Counted from the stretch's first letter, positions 1-8,229 are shown. The stretch: 11,254 nt of DNA from Flavobacteriales bacterium UBA1820 (GCA_002314265.1 DCEW01000018.1:75302-86555); one strand, 5' to 3'. Notes: generated by a model from the letters alone, not told the origin. Numbers and translations are program-made.

Positions 1-262
1 TAGTGAAAGGCGAGCGCAGCGGCAAGGGGGAAAACGGAGTTTTCATCCGAAGCCGGTGCCGAGCCGCCTCCTACATTATGGAAATGTAGTGAAAGGCGAG
101 CGCAGCGGCCGTGGGGGAAAACGGAGTTTTCATCCGAAGCCGGTGCCGAGTGCGCCTCCTGCATGATGGAAATGTAGTGAAAGGCGAGCGCAGCGGCAAA
201 TCGAAAACAAGGTTTTCGCATTTGGCTATGCCGAGTGTGCCTCCTGCATGATGGAAATGCAG
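1..262 (+). repeat. Tandem repeat array, about three 85-88 bp units with conserved hairpins
   Basis: Three head-to-tail units are visible at 1-86, 87-174 and 175-259, and a few bases of a fourth follow at 260-266. The array may continue left of the window. Units share the start TAGTGAAAGGCGAGCGCAGC and the end CCTCCTnCATnATGGAAATG. Inside each unit is an inverted repeat GAAAAC-3 nt-GTTTTC (units 1 and 2 with loop GGA, unit 3 with loop AAG and a longer stem). A second inverted repeat spans each unit junction. Stop codons in the unit (TAGTGA) and varying unit length argue against coding. There are no spacers of constant length, so it is not a CRISPR array. Function unknown. It lies directly upstream of the first gene, and bases 1-382 contain no gene. 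Confidence 0.85.
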
Positions 263-339
263 TGAAAATCCCATTCTGTTTTTGTCCTTCCCGCCGTGCT
301 TTTTTGCCCGCCACCGGTGCGAAATCGCGGCATTATTCA

Positions 340-347
340 TAACTTTG
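340..347 (+). promoter_or_regulatory. Bacteroidetes-type -7 promoter box (TAACTTTG)
   Basis: TAACTTTG matches the Bacteroidetes primary-sigma -7 consensus TAnnTTTG and sits 35 bases before the ATG at 383. A matching -33 TTTG at the usual spacing is not evident, so the call rests on one box and its position. It also disfavours a translation start as far upstream as the GTG at 296. Confidence 0.45.
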
Positions 348-382
348 CAGACTATGTACAACCCCTTAACGCGAAACGAATC

Positions 383-1393
383 ATGTTGAAAGTAGGTCTG
401 CTCGGTGCCGGTCATTTGGGAAAGATACACCTGCGGCTGCTCGCCGCCTCGCCCCATTACGAATTGGTCGGATTCTACGACCCCGACCCTGCCAATGCCG
501 CTGCGGTCGAGATGGAAAGCGGCGTGAAAGCCTTCCCGGACATGGACAGCCTGCTCGACGCCGTGGAGGTAGCCGACATCGTTACCCCCACTCTGTACCA
601 CTACGAATGTGCCTGCAAAGCCATCGAGAAAGGCTGCCACGTATTTCTCGAAAAACCCGTTACCACGACCCTGGAGCAAGCCGAAGACCTGATCCGCCGC
701 CTGCACGAAAAGGGCCTCAAAGGCCAGGTAGGCCACGTGGAACGGTTCAACCCGGCTTTTACCGCCGTCCGCCCCTATATCCAGCGCCCGGCCTTTATCG
801 AAGCGCACCGCTTGGCCGAATTCAACCCCCGGGGCACCGACGTACCCGTAGTACTCGACCTGATGATCCACGACCTCGACGCCATCCTCACCCTGGTCGA
901 TTCGCCCGTGCGCAGTCTGACGGCCAGCGGAGCCTGCGTGATCGACACCACGCCCGACATCGCCAACGCCCGCATCGAATTTGAAAACGGCTGCGTAGCC
1001 AACGTTACCTCCAGCCGCATCTCGATGAAGAACATGCGCAAGACCCGCATCTTCCAGCAGGATGCGTACATCACCATCGACTTCCTGAAAAAAGAATCCG
1101 AAATCCTGCGCATCCACGACGCTCCCGCCGATCCGAATCCGTATGCCATGATCCTGACCAACGCCCAGGGAGTGAGCAAGCAGATCGCCTTCGAGAAACC
1201 CGACGTACAGGCCAACAACGCCATCCTCGACGAATTGGACTCTTTTGCCCGTGCCATCGAAAACGACAGCATCCCGCCCGTTACCCTCGAGCAGGGTGCC
1301 GCTGCGCTGAAAGTGGCTCTGGAGATCGTCCGCGACATCGAGCGGCACGCCGAACGCGTGAAAGCCGCCCGGCAAAACACCCCCGAACGATGA
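383..1393 (+). CDS. Gfo/Idh/MocA-family NAD(P)-dependent oxidoreductase
   Basis: This 336-aa protein has the two-domain layout of the Gfo/Idh/MocA family, whose members oxidise or reduce sugars and related substrates with NAD(P). The N-terminal Rossmann fold shows the nucleotide-binding motif G8-x-G10-x-x-G13. The family's EKP motif (E90-K91-P92) carries the catalytic lysine. D159 and H163 in the segment VLDLMIHDLDAI fit the D-x3-H active-site pattern. The substrate cannot be read from the sequence. The ATG at 383 was chosen because it puts the Rossmann strand (MLKVGLLGAG) at the very N-terminus and follows a promoter-like box; a GTG at 296 would add 29 residues of non-family sequence. The stop overlaps the start of rimO (ATGA), so the two are probably co-transcribed and translationally coupled. 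Confidence 0.85.
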   Translation: MLKVGLLGAGHLGKIHLRLLAASPHYELVGFYDPDPANAAAVEMESGVKAFPDMDSLLDAVEVADIVTPTLYHYECACKAIEKGCHVFLEKPVTTTLEQAEDLIRRLHEKGLKGQVGHVERFNPAFTAVRPYIQRPAFIEAHRLAEFNPRGTDVPVVLDLMIHDLDAILTLVDSPVRSLTASGACVIDTTPDIANARIEFENGCVANVTSSRISMKNMRKTRIFQQDAYITIDFLKKESEILRIHDAPADPNPYAMILTNAQGVSKQIAFEKPDVQANNAILDELDSFARAIENDSIPPVTLEQGAAALKVALEIVRDIERHAERVKAARQNTPER

Positions 1394-2700
1394 AAACAAC
1401 GACAAAAAACACCCACCCCTCCCGCATCAACATCATCACGCTGGGCTGCTCGAAAAACACGTGCGACTCGGAAGCACTCGCCGGACAACTCTCCGGCCAA
1501 GGCTTGTCCGTAGCCCACGAAGGCCCGGGGGAGATCGTGGTGATCAACACCTGCGGCTTTATCGGCGATGCCAAGGAACAGTCCATCGACGTAATCCTCG
1601 AACAGGCCGAGCGCAAACGTCGGGGCGAAATCCAACGCCTGTACGTTACCGGCTGCCTGGTACAGCGCTATCAGGAGGAACTCGCCGCCGAACTGCCCGA
1701 AGTGGACGGGTTTTACAACCTCTCCCAACTCCGCGAACTGCTCTCCGCCCTGGGAGCCGACTACCGCACCTCCCTGGTGGGCGAGCGCCTCTTGTCCACC
1801 CCCTCGCACTACGCCTACCTGAAAATCTCGGAAGGCTGCGACCGATCCTGCTCCTATTGCGCCATCCCGATGATCCGGGGCCGGCACATCTCCGTACCGA
1901 TGGAGGACCTGGTGGCCCAAACTGAAAAATTGGCCCAAGGAGGAGTGAAGGAACTTATCCTCATCGCCCAGGACCTGACCTATTACGGGATAGACCTCTA
2001 CGGAAAACGCTGCCTGGCCGAGCTCATCCGCCGTCTGGCCCGGATCGACGGCATCTGCTGGATCCGCCTGCACTACGCCTACCCCAACGGCTTCCCGGAA
2101 GACGTTCTGGAGGCCATGGCTACCGAACCCAAAGTATGCAAATACCTGGACATCCCCCTGCAACATATCTCCGACCGCATTCTCCGCTCGATGAAGCGCG
2201 GTTCGACCCGGCAGGAGATCGACGCGCTGTTGAGCCGCATCCGGGAAAAGGTACCCGGCATTGCCCTGCGTACGACCCTGATCGTGGGCTATCCCGGAGA
2301 GACGCAGGAGGAATTCGACGAACTCAAGGCCTGGGTTTCGACCCAGCGATTCGACCGTCTGGGCTGTTTCGCATACAGCCAGGAGGAAGGTACCGCCGCC
2401 GCCCGCCTGAAGGACGACGTGCCGCCCCAGGAGAAGCAACGCCGCGTGGAGGAACTGATGGAGTTGCAAAAACAGATCTCCTACGAAAACAACCTGGCAC
2501 GCGTGGGACAGACATTGAATGTCCTTATCGACAGTTGCAACGAAAACGTCTTCATGGGCCGTACCGAATACGACTCGCCCGAAGTGGACAACGACGTGTT
2601 CATCGACCGGGAAAAATGGCGCGTACCGGTGGGCGATTTCGTCAAGGTGAACATCACCTCGGCCGGGCTGTACGACCTGTTCGGTGTCCCGGTGCCATGA
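1390..2700 (+). CDS. rimO: Ribosomal protein uS12 methylthiotransferase RimO
   Basis: The 436-aa protein matches RimO, the radical SAM enzyme that adds a methylthio group to a conserved aspartate of ribosomal protein S12. The N-terminal MTTase (UPF0004) domain has its three cluster cysteines: C20 in LGCSKN, C55 in NTCGF and C89 in VTGC. The radical SAM domain has the CxxxCxxC motif at C150, C154 and C157 (GCDRSCSYC). A C-terminal TRAM-like domain covers roughly residues 370-436. Length is typical for the family. The LGCSKN form and the SYCAIP context favour RimO over the tRNA enzymes MiaB and MtaB. It starts within the stop of the preceding oxidoreductase gene (4-bp overlap). Confidence 0.93.
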   Translation: MKTTTKNTHPSRINIITLGCSKNTCDSEALAGQLSGQGLSVAHEGPGEIVVINTCGFIGDAKEQSIDVILEQAERKRRGEIQRLYVTGCLVQRYQEELAAELPEVDGFYNLSQLRELLSALGADYRTSLVGERLLSTPSHYAYLKISEGCDRSCSYCAIPMIRGRHISVPMEDLVAQTEKLAQGGVKELILIAQDLTYYGIDLYGKRCLAELIRRLARIDGICWIRLHYAYPNGFPEDVLEAMATEPKVCKYLDIPLQHISDRILRSMKRGSTRQEIDALLSRIREKVPGIALRTTLIVGYPGETQEEFDELKAWVSTQRFDRLGCFAYSQEEGTAAARLKDDVPPQEKQRRVEELMELQKQISYENNLARVGQTLNVLIDSCNENVFMGRTEYDSPEVDNDVFIDREKWRVPVGDFVKVNITSAGLYDLFGVPVP

Positions 2701-2713
2701 ACCGATAATTTCG

Positions 2714-2721
2714 TACCTTTA
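2714..2721 (+). promoter_or_regulatory. Possible weak -7 box upstream of cdaA (TACCTTTA)
   Basis: In the 47-base gap between rimO and cdaA, TACCTTTA agrees with TAnnTTTG at all but the last base and lies 27 bases before the cdaA ATG. No -33 element stands out because the region upstream is rimO coding sequence. cdaA may equally be read through from rimO. Confidence 0.22.
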
Positions 2722-2747
2722 TCCATCATCCGTCAACATCACGCCGT

Positions 2748-3521
2748 ATGTTCGATTTTATCTCTTTCGGTCTCAAGGACCTGATAGACATTGCCGCCGT
2801 GGTATTTCTGGTCTTCCAGTTCTACCGCCTGATCCGCGGCACGGTGGCGGTAAACATCTTCATCGGCATTCTGGCTCTGTTCATCCTGTGGAAGGTGGTC
2901 GAGGCGTTCCAGATGACCCTGCTGAGCGGCATTTTGGGGCAGTTCATGAGCCTGGGAGTGATCATCATCGTCATCCTGTTTCAGCAGGAGATCCGGCGCT
3001 TCCTTATCCTGATCGGCACCAACAACTTTTTCGTGCGGCATTTCTTCTCCCGCATGCGCCGCAAACGCGACGTGCCCGAGAAGATCGAAGTCCGCGAGAT
3101 CGCCAATGCGTGCTTCGAGATGGCCAAAACGCGTACCGGCGCGCTGATCGTGTTCAAAAAGTCGATGTTCGATCTCAAGGAAGCCACGGCCGGCGATGCC
3201 CAGAACATCGTCCCCACACAGAGCATCCTCGAGAGCATCTTTTACAAAAACAGCCCGCTGCACGACGGAGCCGTCGTCATCGAAAACGGCCGCATCGTCG
3301 CCACGCGCGTCATCCTGCCCGTTTCGCGGGATAAAAATCTGCCCGAGGAATACGGCACCCGCCACCGCGCAGCCATCGGCATCGCCGAAAAATCGGATGC
3401 CGTGTCGGTAGTCGTATCCGAAGAACGGGGCAAGGTGAGCCTGGTCAAGGGGACGACCATCACGGTGATGAACTCGGCGGAGGAACTGGAAAAACGATTG
3501 AATGAGGAACTGGAGATATAA
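2748..3521 (+). CDS. cdaA: Membrane diadenylate cyclase CdaA (c-di-AMP synthase)
   Basis: This 257-aa protein makes cyclic di-AMP from two ATP. Three hydrophobic helices at about residues 11-30, 33-53 and 57-78 would anchor it in the inner membrane, followed by a cytoplasmic DAC (DisA_N) domain. The two hallmark catalytic motifs are intact: D173-G174-A175 (in PLHDGAVVI) and R205-H206-R207 (in GTRHRAAIGI). Length and helix count fit the CdaA/DacA class rather than DisA. The Firmicute-type partners cdaR and glmM are not next to it; here it lies between rimO and a purM-like gene. The ATG at 2748 gives the expected short N-terminus before the first helix. Confidence 0.93.
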   Translation: MFDFISFGLKDLIDIAAVVFLVFQFYRLIRGTVAVNIFIGILALFILWKVVEAFQMTLLSGILGQFMSLGVIIIVILFQQEIRRFLILIGTNNFFVRHFFSRMRRKRDVPEKIEVREIANACFEMAKTRTGALIVFKKSMFDLKEATAGDAQNIVPTQSILESIFYKNSPLHDGAVVIENGRIVATRVILPVSRDKNLPEEYGTRHRAAIGIAEKSDAVSVVVSEERGKVSLVKGTTITVMNSAEELEKRLNEELEI

Positions 3522-3548
3522 ACACGTAAAATACTATACGACAATACT

Positions 3549-4724
3549 ATGGAAGTAAGCAAACGATATGCCGGCCGCGGCGTTTCCGCCTCGAAGGAGG
3601 ACGTACACAACGCCATCCGCCACGTGGACAAAGGGCTGTTCCCCGGAGCCTTCTGCAAGATCATCCCCGACTACCTGGCCGGCGATCCGGAATACTGCAT
3701 CGTCATGCACGCCGACGGAGCGGGCACCAAATCCGCCCTGGCCTACATGTACTGGAAGCGTACCGGCGACCTTTCCGTCTGGAAAGGCATTGCGCAGGAC
3801 GCCCTGATAATGAACATCGACGACCTGCTGTGCGTGGGAGCTACGGACAACATCCTGCTCTCGTCCACCATCGGGCGCAACAAACACCTGATCCCCGGCG
3901 AAGTCATCGCAGCCATTATCGGCGGCACGGAGGAACTGCTGGCCGAGATGCGCTCCTACGGGGTCAACATCATCTCTACCGGCGGGGAAACGGCCGACGT
4001 GGGCGACCTGGTGCGTACCATCATCGTCGATTCGACCGTAACGGCCCGCATGCGCCGCGCCGATGTGGTGGACAATGCCCGCATCCAGGCCGGCGATGTC
4101 ATCGTTGGTTTGGCTTCGTTCGGGAAAGCCTCCTACGAAACGCAATACAACGGCGGAATGGGGTCCAACGGACTGACTTCGGCACGCCACGACGTATTCC
4201 GCAAGGCTTTGGCCGAGGAATTCCCCGAGAGCTACGACCCCGCCACCGATCCTTCACTGGTGTACTGCGGCTCGAAAGACCTGACCGACCCGGTAGAGGG
4301 CACTCCGCTCGATGCCGCCCGTCTGGTGTTGTCCCCTACCCGTACGTATGCCCCGGTGGTCAAAAAGGTGCTGGACGAACTCCGCGGCCGGATACACGGC
4401 ATGGTGCATTGCTCGGGCGGGGCGCAGACGAAAATCCTGCATTTCGTCAAGGACCTGCATGTGATCAAGGACAATCTGTTCCCCGTACCACCTCTCTTCG
4501 AACTGATCCAGCGCGAGAGCGGTACTTCGTGGAAGGAGATGTACCAGGTGTTCAACATGGGACATCGGATGGAATTTTACGTCCCGGCAGACATCGCCGA
4601 GCGCATCATCGAGATTTCCGAGTCGTTCGACATCCCGGCACGCATCGTCGGCCGGGTGGAAGCCAGCCAGCAGGGGGGCGCACACCTGACTATCCGCAGC
4701 GACCACGGTACGTTCGAGTATTGA
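3549..4724 (+). CDS. purM: PurM-like phosphoribosylformylglycinamidine cyclo-ligase (AIR synthetase), long Bacteroidetes form
   Basis: The 391-aa protein belongs to the PurM/AIR synthetase ATPase family, which closes the imidazole ring of aminoimidazole ribonucleotide in purine synthesis. Recognisable family motifs are DGAGTK (56-61), GGETAD (145-150) and a glycine/asparagine-rich GMGSNG (203-208), the last corresponding to the usual G-x-HSNG segment. It is longer and more divergent than the roughly 345-aa enterobacterial PurM, so AIR synthase-related is the safest name. Direct linkage to prfA downstream resembles an arrangement I recall from Bacteroides genomes, from memory only. It starts 27 bases after cdaA, so read-through is plausible. 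Confidence 0.8.
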   Translation: MEVSKRYAGRGVSASKEDVHNAIRHVDKGLFPGAFCKIIPDYLAGDPEYCIVMHADGAGTKSALAYMYWKRTGDLSVWKGIAQDALIMNIDDLLCVGATDNILLSSTIGRNKHLIPGEVIAAIIGGTEELLAEMRSYGVNIISTGGETADVGDLVRTIIVDSTVTARMRRADVVDNARIQAGDVIVGLASFGKASYETQYNGGMGSNGLTSARHDVFRKALAEEFPESYDPATDPSLVYCGSKDLTDPVEGTPLDAARLVLSPTRTYAPVVKKVLDELRGRIHGMVHCSGGAQTKILHFVKDLHVIKDNLFPVPPLFELIQRESGTSWKEMYQVFNMGHRMEFYVPADIAERIIEISESFDIPARIVGRVEASQQGGAHLTIRSDHGTFEY

Positions 4725-4814
4725 TCCCGCCTTCCTTTTTTCACCGCAAACAGAAAAGCGACAAGAGAGACAACAGAGACAACAAATACAGCATACACAG
4801 ACCGATTTTTTTAC

Positions 4815-5903
4815 ATGGCATCCACACTTTTGGAAAAACTGGAAGGTCTCCGCACCCGTTTCGACGAGGTGTCCGACCTGATCATCCAGCCCGAGGTCAT
4901 CGCCGACCAGAAACGGTACGTCGAACTGGGACGGCAGTACAAGCAGCTGGAAAAGATCATGGAGGCTTACCGACGCTATAAACAACTGCTCGACGATGTT
5001 TCGGAAGCCCGCGCTCTGCTGGCCGAAGGCGGCGGCGATGCGGAAATGGCCGAAATGGCCCGCGAACAACTCGAAGAGGCCGAAGCGAAGATCGCTCCCA
5101 CCGAAGAGGAAATAAAACTCCTGCTCATCCCCAAGGACCCGGCCGATGCCAAAAACGCAGTAGTCGAACTGCGCGGGGGTACGGGCGGCGACGAAGCGGC
5201 CCTTTTTGCCGGGGACCTGTTCCGGATGTACACCAAGTTTGCCGAGCGCAAAGGCTGGCGGCAGGAAGTACTGGACTTCAACGAAGGCACGGCCGGCGGT
5301 TACAAGGAGATCATCTTCAAACTCTCGGGCGAGGACGTCTACGGCACGATGAAATTCGAAGCCGGCGTCCACCGCGTACAGCGCGTCCCGGCCACCGAAG
5401 CCCAGGGACGGGTGCATACCTCGGCCGCTACGTGCATCGTGATGCCCGAAGCCGAGGAATTTGACATCTACATCGACCCCAAGGACATCCGCAAGGACAC
5501 GTTCTGCTCTTCCGGGGCAGGAGGACAGTCGGTCAATACGACCTACTCCGCCGTCCGCCTCACGCACATCCCCACCGGCATCGTAGCCCAGTGCCAGGAC
5601 GAACGATCCCAGTTGAAGAACCTCGAAAAGTGCATGATGGTGCTCCGTTCGCGCCTCTACGAGATCGAATACCAGAAACGCCTCGAACAGGAAGCCCGCC
5701 AGCGCAAGTCGATGGTCTCCACCGGCGACCGCTCGGCCAAGATCCGCACGTACAACTATCCCCAGGGGCGCGTTACCGACCACCGGATCGGCCTGACCCT
5801 TTACAACCTGCAGGACGTGCTGGACGGCGACCTGCAACGCATCATCGACGAACTGACGATGGCCGAGAACGCCGAAAAACTCCGCGAGGGCGAGAGCGAT
5901 TGA
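4815..5903 (+). CDS. prfA: Peptide chain release factor 1 (RF1)
   Basis: The 362-aa protein is a class I release factor that recognises UAA and UAG in the ribosomal A site and triggers peptide release. The stop-codon recognition tripeptide P192-A193-T194 (in [10 protein letters not shown]) is the RF1 type, not the SPF of RF2. The catalytic GGQ is at 236-238 in [10 protein letters not shown]; its glutamine is the usual PrmC methylation target. Length matches the family. The ATG at 4815 follows a 90-base gap after purM that holds an AGAGACAACA direct repeat and T-rich runs but no convincing terminator. Confidence 0.96.
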   Translation: MASTLLEKLEGLRTRFDEVSDLIIQPEVIADQKRYVELGRQYKQLEKIMEAYRRYKQLLDDVSEARALLAEGGGDAEMAEMAREQLEEAEAKIAPTEEEIKLLLIPKDPADAKNAVVELRGGTGGDEAALFAGDLFRMYTKFAERKGWRQEVLDFNEGTAGGYKEIIFKLSGEDVYGTMKFEAGVHRVQRVPATEAQGRVHTSAATCIVMPEAEEFDIYIDPKDIRKDTFCSSGAGGQSVNTTYSAVRLTHIPTGIVAQCQDERSQLKNLEKCMMVLRSRLYEIEYQKRLEQEARQRKSMVSTGDRSAKIRTYNYPQGRVTDHRIGLTLYNLQDVLDGDLQRIIDELTMAENAEKLREGESD

Positions 5904-5959
5904 ACCTTCCCTTTCGGGAGAGACAAACCGGAAAAAGACAAAAAACCTACCGAAATACG

Positions 5960-8107
5960 ATGAAACACCTGAAAATGCTTCTTTTGTGCCTGCTGGCGGC
6001 TGTTTCCACCGGGCTTTGGGCACAAAAACAGGAATTCACCCTCGAGGATGCCATCCTCACCCCCCGCAAATTCATTCCCGAAGCCTACCTGAACGTCCAA
6101 TGGTCGCCTTCGGGGGCGCGATGGGCTCACTACGATGCCGTCAAGGGAGAATTGGTCCTCGAAACGCCTTCCGGCTCCGTGCAGCGCATCACTGCCTCCG
6201 ACGTGGAAAAAGCCGCCGGAATGACCCTCAAGGCCGTACCTCCTACTTACGGATGGAAAGACGCCACCACGCTCTATTTCCGCACTGCGGACCGGGTATT
6301 CGAATACAACATTTCCTCCAAAAGCGGGAAAGTCGTCCTGCAATGGGATTCGAACCTCCCCTCGGTAGTCGTCAGCCCGGCATTCGACGGGGTGGCCTAC
6401 ACCCAGGGCGGCAACGTCTATTACCTCAAAGGGGGAAGCGAGCGCATCGCCCTCACCCGGGACGGCGGACAAGGGATCGTCAACGGCGAATCGGTACACC
6501 GCAACGAATTCGGCATCACGGGAGGGATTTTCTTCTCGCCCGACGGCCAGAAGATCGCCTACTACCGCAAGGACGAGTCGATGGTCGGGCATTATCCCAT
6601 CGTGGAGACCAACGCCCGGATCGCCACGGTAAAGGAGATCCCCTACCCGATGGCCGGTGAAAAATCCGAGGAAGTCACCCTCCACATCTACGACACGCGC
6701 ACCGGCGAAACGGTCCAGGTAGCCAAGCAAGGCCAGGCGGAGGACTACCTGACCGCCATCACGTGGGATCCTTCGAGCCGCTATCTCTACATCGCCGAGC
6801 TGACCCGCGACCAGAAGCACATGCGTTTCAACAAATTCGACGCAGCTTCCGGTGCCTTCCTCAAGACACTCTTCCGTGAAGATTCCGACCGTTGGGTCGA
6901 ACCGGAAGAGCCGGCCCTGTTCTTCAAAAGCCGCCCGAACGAACTGTTCTGGCGCAGCGAACGCGACGGCAATGTCCATTACTACCGTTACTCGACCGAC
7001 GGACAACTGCTGGGCAAAGCAACCGACGGAGCGATCCAGGTGGAACGCGTCATTGGCTTGGTCGGGGAAAAATTCTTCTATGTCGCCACGGCCGATGCGG
7101 GACTGGACCGCACGGTGAAATTCACCGACCTCAAGACCGGGGATGTCGGTTTTGTCCGCTCCGAAAAAGGCACGTGGGATGGATATGTCGATCCGACGGG
7201 CAAGTACATGGTCTGCACGTTTACCGACTTGAACACTCCGGGACGGGCCGAGCTGGTGTCCCTGGTCAAGGACGGGCGCCGCAACCTGGGAAAAACGGTA
7301 CGCGAACTGTTCTCGGCGGCCAATCCCCTGGCCGACTACAAGATCGGGACGGTGCGCTTGGGAAAGATCATCCGCGACAATGTGGAATACAACACCCGGC
7401 TGGTCCTCCCGTCCAATTTCGACCCCACACGCCGTTATCCGGTGTTGGTATACGTGTACGGCGGTCCTCACCTCCAAATGGTGCGCAATGTCTTCCGGGG
7501 CGGAGCCGACCTGTGGATGCACGTGCTGGCCGAGAAGGGCTACGTGATCTTTACGATGGACAATCGAGGTACCCCAGCCCGGGGATTTGACTGGGAAAGC
7601 GCCGTACACCGCCGTCTGGGACAGCTGGAGGTAAAGGATCAGATGCTGGGCATCGAATTCCTCAAGAACCAGTCGTTCGTCTATCCCGATCGGATCGCGG
7701 TTTACGGGTGGAGCTACGGCGGATTCATGAGTATTTCGATGATGCTCGCTCACCCCGAGGTGTTCAAAGTATGCGTGGCCGGCGGTCCGGTGATCGACTG
7801 GAAATGGTACGAGGTGATGTACACCGAACGCTACATGGACACCCCTCAGGACAATCCCGAAGGGTATGCCGCTGCCCGTCTGACAGACAAGATCGGTGCG
7901 CTGAAGAACCACATGCTGGTCATTCACGGCACGGCCGATCCGACGGTGGTATGGCAGCAGTCGCAGGAATTGCTCCGCGCCGCGATCGACGAAGGCATCC
8001 AGATGGACTACATGATCTATCCGGGACACGAACACAATGTCCCGGCTCCCGACCGTTTGCACTTGTTTACCAAGATATTCGACTACCTGGATCTTTACGA
8101 CCGGTAA
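5960..8107 (+). CDS. ptpA: Secreted S9 family peptidase, prolyl tripeptidyl peptidase (PtpA) type
   Basis: This 715-aa protein starts with a signal peptide (K-rich start, hydrophobic LLLCLLAAV, cleavage probably after LWA near residue 20). A beta-propeller follows, then a C-terminal alpha/beta hydrolase domain. The catalytic triad reads S585 (GWSYGG), D660 (HGTADP) and H692 (GHEHNV). The spacings of 75 and 107 residues equal those I recall for Porphyromonas gingivalis PtpA (S603, D678, H710). The two glutamates holding the substrate amino group in PtpA also have counterparts: E183 in SVHRNEFGI and E618, again 33 residues after the serine. The double-Glu motif of true DPP IV is absent, so tripeptide release from Xaa-Xaa-Pro ends is favoured over dipeptide release. 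Likely periplasmic, feeding peptide uptake. A start further upstream would overlap prfA and lose the signal peptide. Confidence 0.88.
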   Translation: MKHLKMLLLCLLAAVSTGLWAQKQEFTLEDAILTPRKFIPEAYLNVQWSPSGARWAHYDAVKGELVLETPSGSVQRITASDVEKAAGMTLKAVPPTYGWKDATTLYFRTADRVFEYNISSKSGKVVLQWDSNLPSVVVSPAFDGVAYTQGGNVYYLKGGSERIALTRDGGQGIVNGESVHRNEFGITGGIFFSPDGQKIAYYRKDESMVGHYPIVETNARIATVKEIPYPMAGEKSEEVTLHIYDTRTGETVQVAKQGQAEDYLTAITWDPSSRYLYIAELTRDQKHMRFNKFDAASGAFLKTLFREDSDRWVEPEEPALFFKSRPNELFWRSERDGNVHYYRYSTDGQLLGKATDGAIQVERVIGLVGEKFFYVATADAGLDRTVKFTDLKTGDVGFVRSEKGTWDGYVDPTGKYMVCTFTDLNTPGRAELVSLVKDGRRNLGKTVRELFSAANPLADYKIGTVRLGKIIRDNVEYNTRLVLPSNFDPTRRYPVLVYVYGGPHLQMVRNVFRGGADLWMHVLAEKGYVIFTMDNRGTPARGFDWESAVHRRLGQLEVKDQMLGIEFLKNQSFVYPDRIAVYGWSYGGFMSISMMLAHPEVFKVCVAGGPVIDWKWYEVMYTERYMDTPQDNPEGYAAARLTDKIGALKNHMLVIHGTADPTVVWQQSQELLRAAIDEGIQMDYMIYPGHEHNVPAPDRLHLFTKIFDYLDLYDR

Positions 8108-8128
8108 GCCGGCTTCGGCGCATCGAGT

Positions 8129-8185
8129 GCGTGCCAGCAAAAAGCCCCGCGGACAAAATGTCCGCGGGGCTTTTTGCTGGCACGC
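8129..8185. terminator. Bidirectional terminator, perfect 27-bp stem
   Basis: A left arm at 8129-8155 and a right arm at 8159-8185 pair perfectly over 27 bp around an AAA loop. The inner GC-rich core (GCCCCGCGGACA) is flanked by A5 on the left and T5 on the right, so it can terminate transcription from either side. It lies 21 bases after the ptpA stop. On the other strand it would have ended transcription of the tRNA gene of which a fragment remains at 8205-8226. Confidence 0.92.
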
Positions 8186-8204
8186 GCCCTTGAGCGCCTT
8201 ATCG

Positions 8205-8226
8205 AGCCGGTAGAGGGATTCGAACC
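8205..8226 (-). other. tRNA 3'-end fragment, probable attachment-site (att) half
   Basis: Read on the - strand, this is GG, the T-loop TTCGAAT, the 3' T-stem strand CCCTC, the 3' acceptor strand TACCGGC and a discriminator T: tRNA positions 52 to 73 in order. The expected 5' T-stem partner GAGGG is missing beyond its last two bases, and no D-arm or anticodon arm follows at higher coordinates, so this is not a working tRNA. GC-rich core DNA lies on its 3' side and AT-rich DNA begins on its other side. Such displaced tRNA ends are left when an element integrates by a tyrosine recombinase. The isotype cannot be told; a 5' strand starting GCCGGTA is implied. Confidence 0.7.
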
Positions 8227-8229
8227 AAT

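Noticed and set aside
1..262. CRISPR array
   Set aside because: The units are contiguous and about 86 bp long, with variation spread inside them and no constant repeat separated by unique spacers.
296..382. GTG start at 296 for the oxidoreductase
   Set aside because: The added residues lack family character and the promoter-like box at 340-347 would lie inside the coding region.
71..1405. Long - strand ORF of 444 aa opposite the oxidoreductase gene
   Set aside because: It mirrors the codon phase of a GC-rich gene with clear family motifs on the + strand and has no recognisable domains itself; its upper end merely runs into rimO and its lower end into the repeat array.
775..2469. Long - strand ORF of 564 aa opposite the oxidoreductase and rimO genes
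   Set aside because: It is an antisense shadow crossing two well supported + strand genes, with no protein-family features.
5591..5959. N-terminal extension of the S9 peptidase back to 5591
   Set aside because: It would overlap prfA by more than 300 bases in another frame and bury the clear signal peptide that starts at 5960.
4254..6023. Long - strand ORF of 589 aa opposite purM and prfA
   Set aside because: Antisense shadow of two conserved genes; it shows no motifs of its own.
5801..8140. Very long - strand ORF of 779 aa opposite ptpA
   Set aside because: Stop-free antisense frames are expected in GC-rich coding DNA, and the + strand protein has an intact catalytic triad and signal peptide.
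8205..8226. Functional tRNA gene
   Set aside because: Only the 3' third is present; the 5' T-stem strand mismatches after two bases and no D-arm or anticodon arm can be found beyond it.
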